Source: Acidiferrobacterales bacterium
Lineage (GTDB): Bacteria > Pseudomonadota > Gammaproteobacteria > Acidiferrobacterales > Sulfurifustaceae
Length of the DNA stretch: 10,771 nucleotides
Direction of reading: 5' to 3'
Assembly (NCBI GenBank): GCA_015492195.1
Contig: WGFP01000137.1
Span: forward strand, 1 to 10,771
This document shows positions 1 through 6,707 of the stretch, one piece after another. A model generated the notes under the pieces. It worked only from the letters and a program-made list of their open reading frames with translations, had not been told where the DNA came from and searched no databases. The number at the start of each line of letters is the position of its first letter. Positions within the stretch are counted from its first letter, which is position 1. Both the position numbers and the translations under genes were made by a program.

Positions 1-276
1 CGCGCGCAGGCGTTTCGCCTTGATATTGAAATAGCCGGAGGGTTTGAGCCAAGTGGCAAGACGCTTAGGATGCGCCTTGACAATAGCTTGGGGCGAAAGC
101 GCCTTTGCCCGTTTCAGATTGGCGATGGCCTTCTCGACATTGCTCCAGGCGGTATTCTGCGTCAGCACCGCGCCCACCATGATCTCGAAGGTGCTGTCGC
201 CCGGCCACCAGTGCTGTTTGCCGTTGGCGGCGAATAATAGACGATAAACCCGTTTGAAATTTGTACGCGGTTTCAT
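1..276 (-). CDS. EndoIII/MagIII-like HhH-GPD DNA glycosylase (partial, N-terminal 92 codons)
   Basis: This is the start of a base-excision-repair glycosylase of the endonuclease III superfamily; the rest lies beyond the left edge. The translation begins MKPRTNFKRVYRLLF and contains WWPGDSTFEIMVGAVLTQNT (about residues 23-42) and later PSGYFNIKAKRL. These match the pattern of Helicobacter 3-methyladenine glycosylase MagIII and related 'endonuclease III domain' proteins (FEALLGAVLTQNT, PSGFYNQKAKRL) better than classical Nth. The helix-hairpin-helix and catalytic Asp/Lys region, and any C-terminal iron-sulfur cysteines, are outside the window, so substrate (alkylated versus oxidised bases) cannot be decided. 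The ATG is preceded directly by AGGAAGGA, a good ribosome binding site. It begins 25 bases after the chrA stop on the same strand, so it is probably co-transcribed with chrA. Confidence 0.85.
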   Translation of the reverse strand, partial: MKPRTNFKRVYRLLFAANGKQHWWPGDSTFEIMVGAVLTQNTAWSNVEKAIANLKRAKALSPQAIVKAHPKRLATWLKPSGYFNIKAKRLRA

Positions 277-301
277 GTCCTTCCTGAACGCCGCGCTGTT
301 G

Positions 302-1672
302 CTATGCACCCACAAACGACTTGAAGAAAATGTAAGCCAGACCGACCAGGCCACATGCGCCGATCACCGGGATCACGCCGGCCTTGAAGCGCCACAGCGC
401 GATGAAGGCGCCGATACCGATTAAAGCGGACAGCCACTCAAACGACGCCTCGAACCCCTGCGGCCACAGGACATGGTAGGCGAAGAACACCGCCAGGTTC
501 AGCACCACGCCGACCACGGCGGCGGTGATGCCGGTCAAGGGCGCGGTGAATTTCACGTCGTGGCGCGTGGCCTCCACCGCCGGGGCGCCCAACAGAATAA
601 ACAGGAACGACGGCAGAAAGGTAAAGAAGGTCGCCACCGTGGCGCCGGCCATGCCGGCGAGCGCCAGGGAATCCGTGCCGAACAGTTCCTTGGTCCAGCC
701 GCCGACGAAGCCGACGAATGCCACGATCATGATCAACGGGCCGGGGGTGGTTTCGCCCAAGGCCAGGCCGTCAATCATTTGCGTGGCCGTCAGCCACTGG
801 TAGTGGTCGACGCCGCCCTGATACACATAGGGCAACACCGCATAGGCGCCGCCGAAGGTCACGAGCGCGGCCTTGGTGAAAAACCAGCCCATCTGCGTCA
901 GCGTGCCCTGCCAGCCGAGCTGCGAAAACAACAGACCCAAAACCCCGACCCACAACGCCAGGCCGACCAAGGCATAAACGATGACCCGCGCCCATTTGAA
1001 ACGCGCATGATCCGACACGGGGGTGTGGTCGTCGATGAGTGCCGGGCCGTAGGTCTTACGGCCGTCGCCGTGGTGTCCGCCGGCCTTGAACTTGTCCGGC
1101 GCGATGCGCCCCCCAAGGAAACCGATCACCCCGGCGCCCAGCACGATATAGGGAAACGGGACGTTCAAGGCGAAGATGGCGACGAAGGCGGCCGCGGCCA
1201 TGGCCCACAACACGCCGTTTTTGAGCGCGCGCGTGCCGATGCGGTAGGCGGCGAACACCACGATCGCCGTGACCGCCGGCTTGATGCCGTAGAGGATGCC
1301 GGCGACGGCCCGCACGTCGCCAAAAGCCAGGTAAACCCAGGTAAGCGCGATCAGGATAAATAACGACGGCAGGACAAACAATGTACCGGCGACAATCCCG
1401 CCCTTGGTGCCGTGCATCAGCCAGCCGATGTAGGTCGCAAGCTGTTGCGCCTCCGGCCCCGGCAACACCATGGTGTAATTAAGCGCATGAAGGAAACGGT
1501 GCTCCGAAATCCAGCGCCGACGCTCGACCAACTCCTGGTGCATCATGCTGATCTGGCCGGCCGGCCCCCCGAAGCTGATGAAACCGAGTTTAAGCCAATA
1601 GAAAAAGGCCTCCCAAAAAGAAACGGGGTCGGGAACAGCCGAGCGGTCATTTGTTATGGATTTTTTTGTCAC
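302..1672 (-). CDS. chrA: ChrA chromate transporter, two-domain (long-chain) CHR family, 456 aa
   Basis: Inner-membrane transporter of the CHR superfamily; characterised members export chromate and confer resistance. The protein has two homologous halves. The first carries KLGFISFGGPAGQ (residues 28-40) and LPGPEAQQL (70-78); the second repeats them as FGGAYAVLP (273-281) and ETTPGPLIM (307-314). Many hydrophobic segments fit 10-12 membrane helices, and a hydrophilic linker with HH (200-201) joins the halves. Length is usual for bidomain ChrA. I chose the GTG at 1672 because AGGAG lies 7 bases upstream; the longer frame to 1813 would lie largely inside rluB and adds a basic stretch unlike ChrA. 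It starts 16 bases after the rluB stop and is followed at 25 bases by the glycosylase gene. No chrB-type regulator is visible. Chromate as substrate is inferred from family only. Confidence 0.9.
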   Translation of the reverse strand: MTKKSITNDRSAVPDPVSFWEAFFYWLKLGFISFGGPAGQISMMHQELVERRRWISEHRFLHALNYTMVLPGPEAQQLATYIGWLMHGTKGGIVAGTLFVLPSLFILIALTWVYLAFGDVRAVAGILYGIKPAVTAIVVFAAYRIGTRALKNGVLWAMAAAAFVAIFALNVPFPYIVLGAGVIGFLGGRIAPDKFKAGGHHGDGRKTYGPALIDDHTPVSDHARFKWARVIVYALVGLALWVGVLGLLFSQLGWQGTLTQMGWFFTKAALVTFGGAYAVLPYVYQGGVDHYQWLTATQMIDGLALGETTPGPLIMIVAFVGFVGGWTKELFGTDSLALAGMAGATVATFFTFLPSFLFILLGAPAVEATRHDVKFTAPLTGITAAVVGVVLNLAVFFAYHVLWPQGFEASFEWLSALIGIGAFIALWRFKAGVIPVIGACGLVGLAYIFFKSFVGA

Positions 1673-1679
1673 GCGGATT

Positions 1680-1684
1680 CTCCT
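1680..1684 (-). promoter_or_regulatory. Ribosome binding site of chrA
   Basis: AGGAG on the minus strand, 7 bases before GTG at 1672 and just beyond the rluB stop codon (1689-1691). It decides the GTG as start over the upstream in-frame ATG at 1813. Confidence 0.7.
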
Positions 1685-1688
1685 AACG

Positions 1689-2621
1689 CTATCGTCTTGC
1701 CGCCTTTGCGCGAGCGCGCTTGCGCTTGGCGGAAGGGTTTTCGGTTCGACGCGGCCGGCTTTTCTTTTTTTCTTCCTCCAACCCGACCGCGTGCAATAAC
1801 GCCTGCACGGCATCCGGGTCCAGATCCATCCAATGGCCCGCGCGCAACCGGCGCGGCAGGGTGACCGGGCCGTAACGCACGCGGATCAGGCGACTGACCT
1901 TGACGCCCACCGCCTCCCACATCCTCCGCACTTCACGGTGGCGACCCTCCCTAAGCGTCACATGATACCAACGGTTGGCGCCTTCCCCGCCCGCGTCCAC
2001 GATGGACTCGAAGCGTGCCGGGCCGTCCTTGAGCCGAACGCCTTTGGCAAGCCTTTTGAGCATGGCTTCATCAACCTTGCCCAGGATGCGCGCGGCATAC
2101 TCGCGCTCGATACGAAAACGCGGATGCATCAGGCGGTTGGCAAGTTCGCCGTCGGTCGTCAACAGCAGCAAACCGGCGGTATTGAAATCCAACCGCCCGA
2201 TGGAGATCCAGCGGCCGCTGCGCAGCCGCGGCAGGTGATCAAAAACGGTCGGTCGTCCTTGGGGGTCGCTGCGGGTGCACATCTCCCCCGCTGGCTTGTG
2301 GTAAATCAGAATGCGGCGTTTGGGGGTAACCGTTGAAGGTGCAAGGATGCGGTCGTCCACGCGGATGACCTGGCGCGGCGTGACCCGCTGCCCGAGGGTC
2401 GCGCGCCGGCCGCCCACGGTGACGCGGCCTTCCTCGATCCAGCGTTCAATCTGCCGACGTGAACCCACGCCGACACGGGCCAGCACCTTTTGTATTCGTT
2501 CCCCCTCCGGGGATGTGTCGACGGCCCCCTTCGGGATCTTTTTGTCACTCACCGGCCGCCGACTGGGCCCGGGAAATCGATACTGCTTCCGCGCCGCCTG
2601 CGTGCGCCGTTTCCTTGGCAT
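1689..2621 (-). CDS. rluB: 23S rRNA pseudouridine synthase RluB
   Basis: RluB converts U2605 (E. coli numbering) of 23S rRNA to pseudouridine. An S4 RNA-binding domain occupies about residues 41-90 (GERIQKVLARVGVGSRRQIE). The RsuA/RluB/E/F catalytic domain follows, with GRLDFNTAGLLLLTTDGEL at 142-160; D145 is the expected nucleophile. Later blocks NRWYHVTLREGRHREVRRMWEAVGV and SRLIRVRYG are close to E. coli RluB. The C-terminus is a Lys/Arg-rich tail (about 285-310), common in RluB. The start is uncertain: ATG at 2621 gives 310 residues but overlaps scpB by 77 bases and has only a weak GGAAA upstream; GTG at 2552 (V24, reading VSDKK) would give 287 residues and an 8-base overlap with the scpB stop. 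It lies between scpB and chrA and is probably co-transcribed with both. Confidence 0.93.
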   Translation of the reverse strand: MPRKRRTQAARKQYRFPGPSRRPVSDKKIPKGAVDTSPEGERIQKVLARVGVGSRRQIERWIEEGRVTVGGRRATLGQRVTPRQVIRVDDRILAPSTVTPKRRILIYHKPAGEMCTRSDPQGRPTVFDHLPRLRSGRWISIGRLDFNTAGLLLLTTDGELANRLMHPRFRIEREYAARILGKVDEAMLKRLAKGVRLKDGPARFESIVDAGGEGANRWYHVTLREGRHREVRRMWEAVGVKVSRLIRVRYGPVTLPRRLRAGHWMDLDPDAVQALLHAVGLEEEKKKSRPRRTENPSAKRKRARAKAARR

Positions 2622-3231
2622 CTTGGGTTTCCGAAGTCGGGGATTTACCCGCGTCCGGGGGAATATCCAGTTTCAGATCCAGCTCCGCACTGATGACGCC
2701 GAGGTCGCGCAGCTCGGCAAGCGGCGGCAGGTCTTCCAAGCTCTTGAGATTGAAGTGTTCGAGAAAGGCACGCGTGGTGCCGAACAAGGCCGGCCGACCC
2801 GGCACGTCGCGCGTGCCGACCTGGCGGATCCATTCGCGTTCCAGAAGCGTCCGGATAATGTCGCTGCTGACGGACACGCCGCGTATGGACTCGATGTCAC
2901 CGCGCGTCACGGGTTGACGGTAGGCGATGATCGCAAGCGTCTCGAGCAGGGCGCGCGAATAACGCGGCGGGCGTTCCTGAATGAGGCGCATCACCCAGTC
3001 GGCATATTTCTCGCGCGACTGAAAACGCCAGGCGCGATCGATCTGTTTCAACTCCACGCCGCGATTGGCATAGTCCCTCTCCAGCGCATCCAGCACCTCG
3101 CGCACTTCCTCGCGCGTCGGCCGCGATTCCGGCGGAAACATGGCCTGCATCTTTTTGATGGTCAAGGCCTGTCCGGAAACGAGCAGGGCCGCTTCGATAA
3201 TATTCTTCAGTTCTTTGTTCGGTTTGCTCAT
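2545..3231 (-). CDS. scpB: Segregation and condensation protein ScpB
   Basis: ScpB is the winged-helix dimer that, with ScpA and SMC, forms the prokaryotic condensin that compacts and segregates the chromosome. The 228-residue protein starts MSKPNKELKNIIEAALLVSGQ, the usual ScpB opening. The first winged helix spans about 1-85 and the second about 90-165, with the signature LETLAIIAYRQPVTR (96-110) and IRTLLEREWIRQVG. After about residue 178 the tail is low-complexity (ETQDAKETAHAGGAEA) and shares DNA with the 5' end of rluB. Its ATG overlaps the scpA stop by one base (TGATG), which suggests translational coupling and fits equal need for the two subunits. No smc gene is in the window. Confidence 0.95.
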   Translation of the reverse strand: MSKPNKELKNIIEAALLVSGQALTIKKMQAMFPPESRPTREEVREVLDALERDYANRGVELKQIDRAWRFQSREKYADWVMRLIQERPPRYSRALLETLAIIAYRQPVTRGDIESIRGVSVSSDIIRTLLEREWIRQVGTRDVPGRPALFGTTRAFLEHFNLKSLEDLPPLAELRDLGVISAELDLKLDIPPDAGKSPTSETQDAKETAHAGGAEAVSISRAQSAAGE

Positions 3232-4022
3232 CAGGCCGCCGCTTTCACGTGAATGGGGGCGAAGGGGTCCTGCTGGACCATCACGATCAGGGATTCCTTC
3301 ATCAACTCAAGAATGGCCACAAAGGTCACCACCAGGCCCATCCTGCCCTCTTCGAGATTAAACAAGGATTCAAAATTTATGAAGGTCTCGCTGTCGACTT
3401 TCGCCAGAATCTCGGTCATGCGTTCGCGTACCGACAACGGCTCACGCATGATACGATGATGGCGATAAAGCTCGGCGCGCTCGATGACCTGCTTGAAGGC
3501 GTCCATCAATTCAAACAGGGAAACATTCGGTTGTACACGTTTCTCAGGCGGTTGTTTGCTCTCGACCACGACCAGATGCAGCTCACGCCCGACGCGCGGC
3601 AGGCGGTCTATGGATTCCGCGGCCTGGCGGTAACGCTCGTATTCCTGGAGCCTCCGCACCAGCTCGGCGCGCGGATCTTCTTCCTCCCCGCCTTCCTCGC
3701 TCGGGCGCGGCAACAGCATACGCGACTTAATTTCCGCCAGCATCGCGGCCATGACGAGATACTCCGCGGCGAGTTCGAGTTTGAGCTCTTTCATCAGTTC
3801 GATATAGGCGATGTACTGGCGCGTGACCTCGGCGATCGGAATATCGAGGATATCCAGGTTCTGTTTGCGAATAAGATAGAGCAGCAGATCCAGTGGCCCC
3901 TCGAAGGTTTCGAGAAACACCTCGAGTGCGTCCGGCGGAATGTAGAGATCGTGCGGAAGCTCGGTGATCGCCTCGCCTTGAACCAATGCCAGATGTGATG
4001 CATCTTTCTTCGGCGTATTCAT
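3231..4022 (-). CDS. scpA: Segregation and condensation protein ScpA
   Basis: ScpA is the kleisin that bridges SMC heads and binds the ScpB dimer. The 263-residue protein has the conserved N-terminal block FEGPLDLLLYLIRKQNLDI (40-58), followed by IPIAEVTRQYI and the helical segment MKELKLELAAEYLVMAAMLAEIKSRMLLP seen in shorter pieces across ScpA proteins. An acidic spacer (EEGGEEEDPR) leads into the helical middle. The C-terminal winged helix contains VVTFVAILELMKE, typical of the SMC-head-binding end. About 30 extra residues precede the kleisin core, which is common in proteobacterial ScpA. The ATG overlaps the trpS stop by one base (TGATG) and its own stop overlaps scpB the same way, so trpS-scpA-scpB appear translationally coupled. 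Confidence 0.95.
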   Translation of the reverse strand: MNTPKKDASHLALVQGEAITELPHDLYIPPDALEVFLETFEGPLDLLLYLIRKQNLDILDIPIAEVTRQYIAYIELMKELKLELAAEYLVMAAMLAEIKSRMLLPRPSEEGGEEEDPRAELVRRLQEYERYRQAAESIDRLPRVGRELHLVVVESKQPPEKRVQPNVSLFELMDAFKQVIERAELYRHHRIMREPLSVRERMTEILAKVDSETFINFESLFNLEEGRMGLVVTFVAILELMKESLIVMVQQDPFAPIHVKAAA

Positions 4023-5242
4023 CAGCTGTACCCCAATCCCATGGCGGCGCGCACGTCAACCAGCGTCTGCTCGGCGGCATCCCGCGCCTGCTTGCAGCCG
4101 TCGGCGATGATATTTCTCACGAGCATGGGATCGCGTGAATACTCCTCCGCCCGCTGCTGGATCTCCTGAAGCTCCACGAGCACCGCGTCGATTATCGGTT
4201 GTTTGCATTCAAGGCACCCGATGCCCGCGGAAGTGCAGCCCTTCTGCACCCAGTCCCTTGTCTTGTCGTCCGAATAAACCTGGTGAAACGGCCACACCGG
4301 GCACTTTTTTGGATCGCCGGGGTCGGAACGACGCACGCGCGCCGGATCCGTGGGCATGGTCTTGAGCTTCTTCTGCACCTTCGCGGGATCGTCGCGCAGG
4401 GCGATGGTGTTGCCGTAGGACTTGGACATCTTGCGACCGTCGAGCCCCGGCATCTTCGGCGCCGGCGAAAGCCAGGCCTGCGGTTCCGTCAGAATCATCT
4501 TTCCGCCGCCCTCGAGATAACCGAACAGGCGCTCCTTGTCGCCCAAGGTGATGTTTTTGTTCCGTTCAAGCAGGGCGCGCGCGGTGGCGAGCGCCTCATG
4601 ATCGCCCTTCTCCAGGAAGGCGGTGCGCAGATTGCGATAAAGCTTGGCATTCTTTTTACCCAACTTTCCGACGGCCTCCTCCGCCCGTGCCTCGTAATCC
4701 GGCTCGCGACCGTACAGGTGGTTGAAGCGGCGCGCAACCTCGCGCGTCAGCTCCACGTGCGCCACCTGGTCCTCACCCACCGGCACCAAGCCCGCCCGGT
4801 AGACCAGGATATCAGCGCCTTGCAGCAGGGGGTAGCCGAGAAAACCGTAGGTGGAGAGATCGCGGTCCTTGAGCGCCGCCTGCTGGTCCTTGTAGCTCGG
4901 CACGCGCTCCAGCCACGACAGCGGCGTGATCATGGAAAGCAGGGTGTGCAGTTCGGCGTGTTGCGGGACGCGCGACTGGATAAACAGGGTGGCGGTGTTC
5001 GGATCGACCCCCGCCGCCAGCCAGTCAACGACCATCTCCCACACGCTTTCCTCGATGACATGGGGGTCCTCGTAGTGGGTGGTCAGGGCGTGCCAGTCGG
5101 CGATAAAGAAGAAGCACTCGTATTCGTGCTGCAAGTGCACCCAGTTTTTGAGCACGCCGTGGTAATGCCCGAGGTGCAGCCGCCCCGTGGGACGCATGCC
5201 CGACAGAACCCGCTGCGACTGGCCCGGAATAACCGTATTCAT
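4022..5242 (-). CDS. trpS: Tryptophanyl-tRNA synthetase, long form with a candidate Fe-S cysteine motif
   Basis: Class I aminoacyl-tRNA synthetase charging tRNA-Trp with tryptophan in the cytoplasm. The HIGH-type signature is HLGH (23-26) within SGMRPTGRLHLGHYHG; KMSKS is at 271-275. Also typical are FFFIADWHALTTHYEDP, SWLERVPSYKDQ and PLLQGADILVYRA. At 406 residues it is about 70 longer than E. coli TrpRS (334); the extra part lies around 182-255, between the RRFNHLYG helix and KMSKS. In the C-terminal anticodon-binding part, C314, C336, C343 and C346 form C-x21-C-x6-C-x2-C, close to the C-x22-C-x6-C-x2-C described for the [4Fe-4S] TrpRS of Thermotoga maritima. An AAGGG lies 5 bases before the ATG, and the gene starts 10 bases after the M50 protease stop. 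Cluster binding is inferred; the enzyme identity is clear. Confidence 0.96.
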   Translation of the reverse strand: MNTVIPGQSQRVLSGMRPTGRLHLGHYHGVLKNWVHLQHEYECFFFIADWHALTTHYEDPHVIEESVWEMVVDWLAAGVDPNTATLFIQSRVPQHAELHTLLSMITPLSWLERVPSYKDQQAALKDRDLSTYGFLGYPLLQGADILVYRAGLVPVGEDQVAHVELTREVARRFNHLYGREPDYEARAEEAVGKLGKKNAKLYRNLRTAFLEKGDHEALATARALLERNKNITLGDKERLFGYLEGGGKMILTEPQAWLSPAPKMPGLDGRKMSKSYGNTIALRDDPAKVQKKLKTMPTDPARVRRSDPGDPKKCPVWPFHQVYSDDKTRDWVQKGCTSAGIGCLECKQPIIDAVLVELQEIQQRAEEYSRDPMLVRNIIADGCKQARDAAEQTLVDVRAAMGLGYS

Positions 5243-5252
5243 CAGCCCTTAG

Positions 5253-5918
5253 TTATAAACCCACAATAAAAACCACCAGACCCATCACCGCCCGCAAAAA
5301 CGGATTAATGATAAACCACAATACTCCGGTGATCATAAGGCCAATCAGAATAAAAAATCCGAAGGGCTCCACCCGGCTTAAGCGCCAGGCCCAGGGTCCG
5401 GGCAGGAGACCGACGGCGACGCGCCCGCCGTCAAGCGGCGGCAGGGGAAGGAGGTTAAATACCATAAGCAACGCGTTGATAAGTATCCCGATCACGCCCA
5501 TGTATTGCATGGGCTCGGCCGCCCACTGGGCTCCGGCTGGAAGCAGGGTTCCAATCTTGGCAATGACACCCCATAAGAACGCCATCAGCAGATTGGCGCC
5601 CGGACCCGCGACGGCCACCAGCACCATGTCGCGTTTGGGATTACGCAGATTCTCCCAGGTCACCGGCACCGGCTTGGCCCAACCAAACACGAACCCGGTC
5701 TTCAAAATCAGCAACAGCGCCGGAACAAGAACGGTCCCCACCGGATCGATGTGTTTTAAGGGATTGAGGGTCAACCTCCCCAGCCGCTGCGCCGTGGGGT
5801 CACCCAGACGCATGGCGACCCAACCGTGGGCGACTTCATGGACGGTGATGGCAAACAGAATAGGAAGGATCGACACAGCGATGAGCTGTGACAGAGGTAA
5901 ATTCATCAGATCATGCAT
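5253..5918 (-). CDS. Site-2 protease family (M50B) intramembrane zinc metalloprotease
   Basis: A short, membrane-embedded zinc metalloprotease of the bacterial S2P/SREBP type. The zinc motif HEVAH is at residues 27-31 in the second half of the first membrane helix, GPGANLLMAFL (105-115) marks the core, and the third ligand motif NLLPLPPLDGG is at 155-165 (D163). The protein has about six hydrophobic segments and 221 residues, with no PDZ domain, so it is the compact group found beside trpS/scpAB in many proteobacteria rather than RseP. Its substrate is unknown. Two starts are possible: ATG at 5918 and the in-frame ATG at 5906 (MNLPLSQ). Neither has a strong SD, and a candidate extended -10 element would place transcription start at or next to 5918. 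It stops 10 bases before trpS, suggesting co-transcription. Confidence 0.88.
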   Translation of the reverse strand: MHDLMNLPLSQLIAVSILPILFAITVHEVAHGWVAMRLGDPTAQRLGRLTLNPLKHIDPVGTVLVPALLLILKTGFVFGWAKPVPVTWENLRNPKRDMVLVAVAGPGANLLMAFLWGVIAKIGTLLPAGAQWAAEPMQYMGVIGILINALLMVFNLLPLPPLDGGRVAVGLLPGPWAWRLSRVEPFGFFILIGLMITGVLWFIINPFLRAVMGLVVFIVGL

Positions 5919-5924
5919 CCGGCC

Positions 5925-5953
5925 AGTATATCAGGAGCACCCCGCTACTTAAA
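5925..5953 (-). promoter_or_regulatory. Candidate sigma-70 extended -10 promoter for the M50-trpS-scpAB-rluB unit
   Basis: On the minus strand TGATATACT (5933-5925) matches the extended -10 form TGnTATAAT with one mismatch in the hexamer. Seventeen bases upstream is TTTAAG (5953-5948), a poor -35, as expected for extended -10 promoters. Predicted initiation, about 7 bases on, falls at the first ATG of the M50 gene (5918). It sits in the 73-base gap after yciO. This was judged by eye; promoter activity is not established. Confidence 0.4.
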
Positions 5954-5991
5954 TCAAAGTTCACCACGTCGCGTCTGTGTTTTCGGTTGAT

Positions 5992-6618
5992 TTATGCAAA
6001 AGAAAACGGGGTAATATCGCCTTTTCCCGCACGGGCGATGCGGGGCTGTCCGCTTTCCAGCACCACCACGGTCGTCGGTTCCAACCCGCAGTTGCCGCCG
6101 TCGATGACCAGATCCACTTGGTGTTCGAGCTTTGCGCGAATTTCCTCCGGATCACTCAAAGGCAGCTTTTCTCCAGGCAGAATCAGGGTGGAACTCATGA
6201 GGGGCTCATTGAGTTCCGTCAAAAGCGCCCGCACGATCGCGTGATCGGGAATCCGAAGCCCGATGGTTTTTCGACGGGGATTCTGCAATCGCCGCGGCAC
6301 CTCGCGCGTGGCCGGCAATATAAACGTGTACGCACCGGGGGTATGGGCCTTAAGGATGCGGTAGTCGGCGTTGCCGACACGGGCATAGAGCGCGACTTGA
6401 GACAGGTCGCGACAGACCAGTGTAAAATTATGGTCCTTGTCCACGCGGCGGATGCGGCGGATGCGTTCCATCGCCTCCTTGTCGCCGATGTGGCAACCAA
6501 GCGCATAACTCGAATCGGTGGGGTAAACGACCACCCCGCCGGCGCGTACGATGTCCACGGCCCGCTTGATCAGCCGCGGTTGCGGGTCGACCGGATGAAT
6601 CTGAAAATATTGCGCCAT
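5992..6618 (-). CDS. yciO: YciO, Sua5/YciO/YrdC-fold protein (threonylcarbamoyl-AMP synthase family)
   Basis: YciO shares the Sua5/YrdC fold of the enzyme that makes threonylcarbamoyl-AMP for the t6A modification of tRNA at A37. This 208-residue protein follows E. coli YciO along its length: YPTDSSYALGC (32-42), HNFTLVCRDL (63-72), TPGAYTFILPATREVPRR (93-110), RKTIGLRIP and QVDLVIDGG. At 142-148 it reads SSTLILP, where TsaC/Sua5 enzymes carry an S-x-N motif (STSAN); the lack of that Asn is typical of the YciO branch, whose own role is less certain than that of TsaC. The ATG is preceded by GGTGA three bases upstream, a close spacing. A terminator lies between it and the upstream membrane-protein gene, so it probably has its own promoter or depends on read-through. 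Confidence 0.93.
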   Translation of the reverse strand: MAQYFQIHPVDPQPRLIKRAVDIVRAGGVVVYPTDSSYALGCHIGDKEAMERIRRIRRVDKDHNFTLVCRDLSQVALYARVGNADYRILKAHTPGAYTFILPATREVPRRLQNPRRKTIGLRIPDHAIVRALLTELNEPLMSSTLILPGEKLPLSDPEEIRAKLEHQVDLVIDGGNCGLEPTTVVVLESGQPRIARAGKGDITPFSFA

Positions 6619-6652
6619 GGATCACCGAGCGTTCATATCCAGAAACCCAAAG

Positions 6653-6677
6653 AAAAATGGGGGCGAAGCCCCCATTT
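6653..6677 (-). terminator. Rho-independent terminator after the MscS-like gene
   Basis: A perfect 10-bp stem (6655-6664 paired with 6668-6677; on the minus strand AAATGGGGGC / GCCCCCATTT) closes a 3-base loop, and the minus strand continues TTTTTCTTT. It lies 31 bases past the stop of the membrane-protein gene and 35 bases before the yciO start. The A-rich/T-rich flanks are nearly symmetric, but no plus-strand gene ends here, so minus-strand use is expected. Confidence 0.8.
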
Positions 6678-6707
6678 AATCACAAGTTCGCGCGGCGTAT
6701 GGACGGT

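Noticed and set aside
473..1363. A 296-codon plus-strand open frame opposite chrA
   Set aside because: Its translation is His/Gln/Gly/Arg-rich with no recognisable motif, and the opposite strand encodes ChrA with conserved FGGP and PGP motifs. It is an antisense shadow in GC-rich DNA.
1673..1813. 47-residue N-terminal extension of ChrA
   Set aside because: It lies mostly inside rluB in another frame, is basic and unlike ChrA, and the GTG at 1672 has an SD at the right distance.
4199..5269. A 356-codon plus-strand open frame opposite trpS
   Set aside because: Lies entirely antisense to a clearly functional trpS; composition is Arg/His/Gln/Leu-rich with no domain.
5951..5993. AAATCAA / TTGATTT inverted repeat between yciO and the M50 gene
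   Set aside because: A 7-bp AT-rich pair separated by 29 bases, one arm touching the yciO stop codon; too weak and widely spaced to call a terminator or operator.
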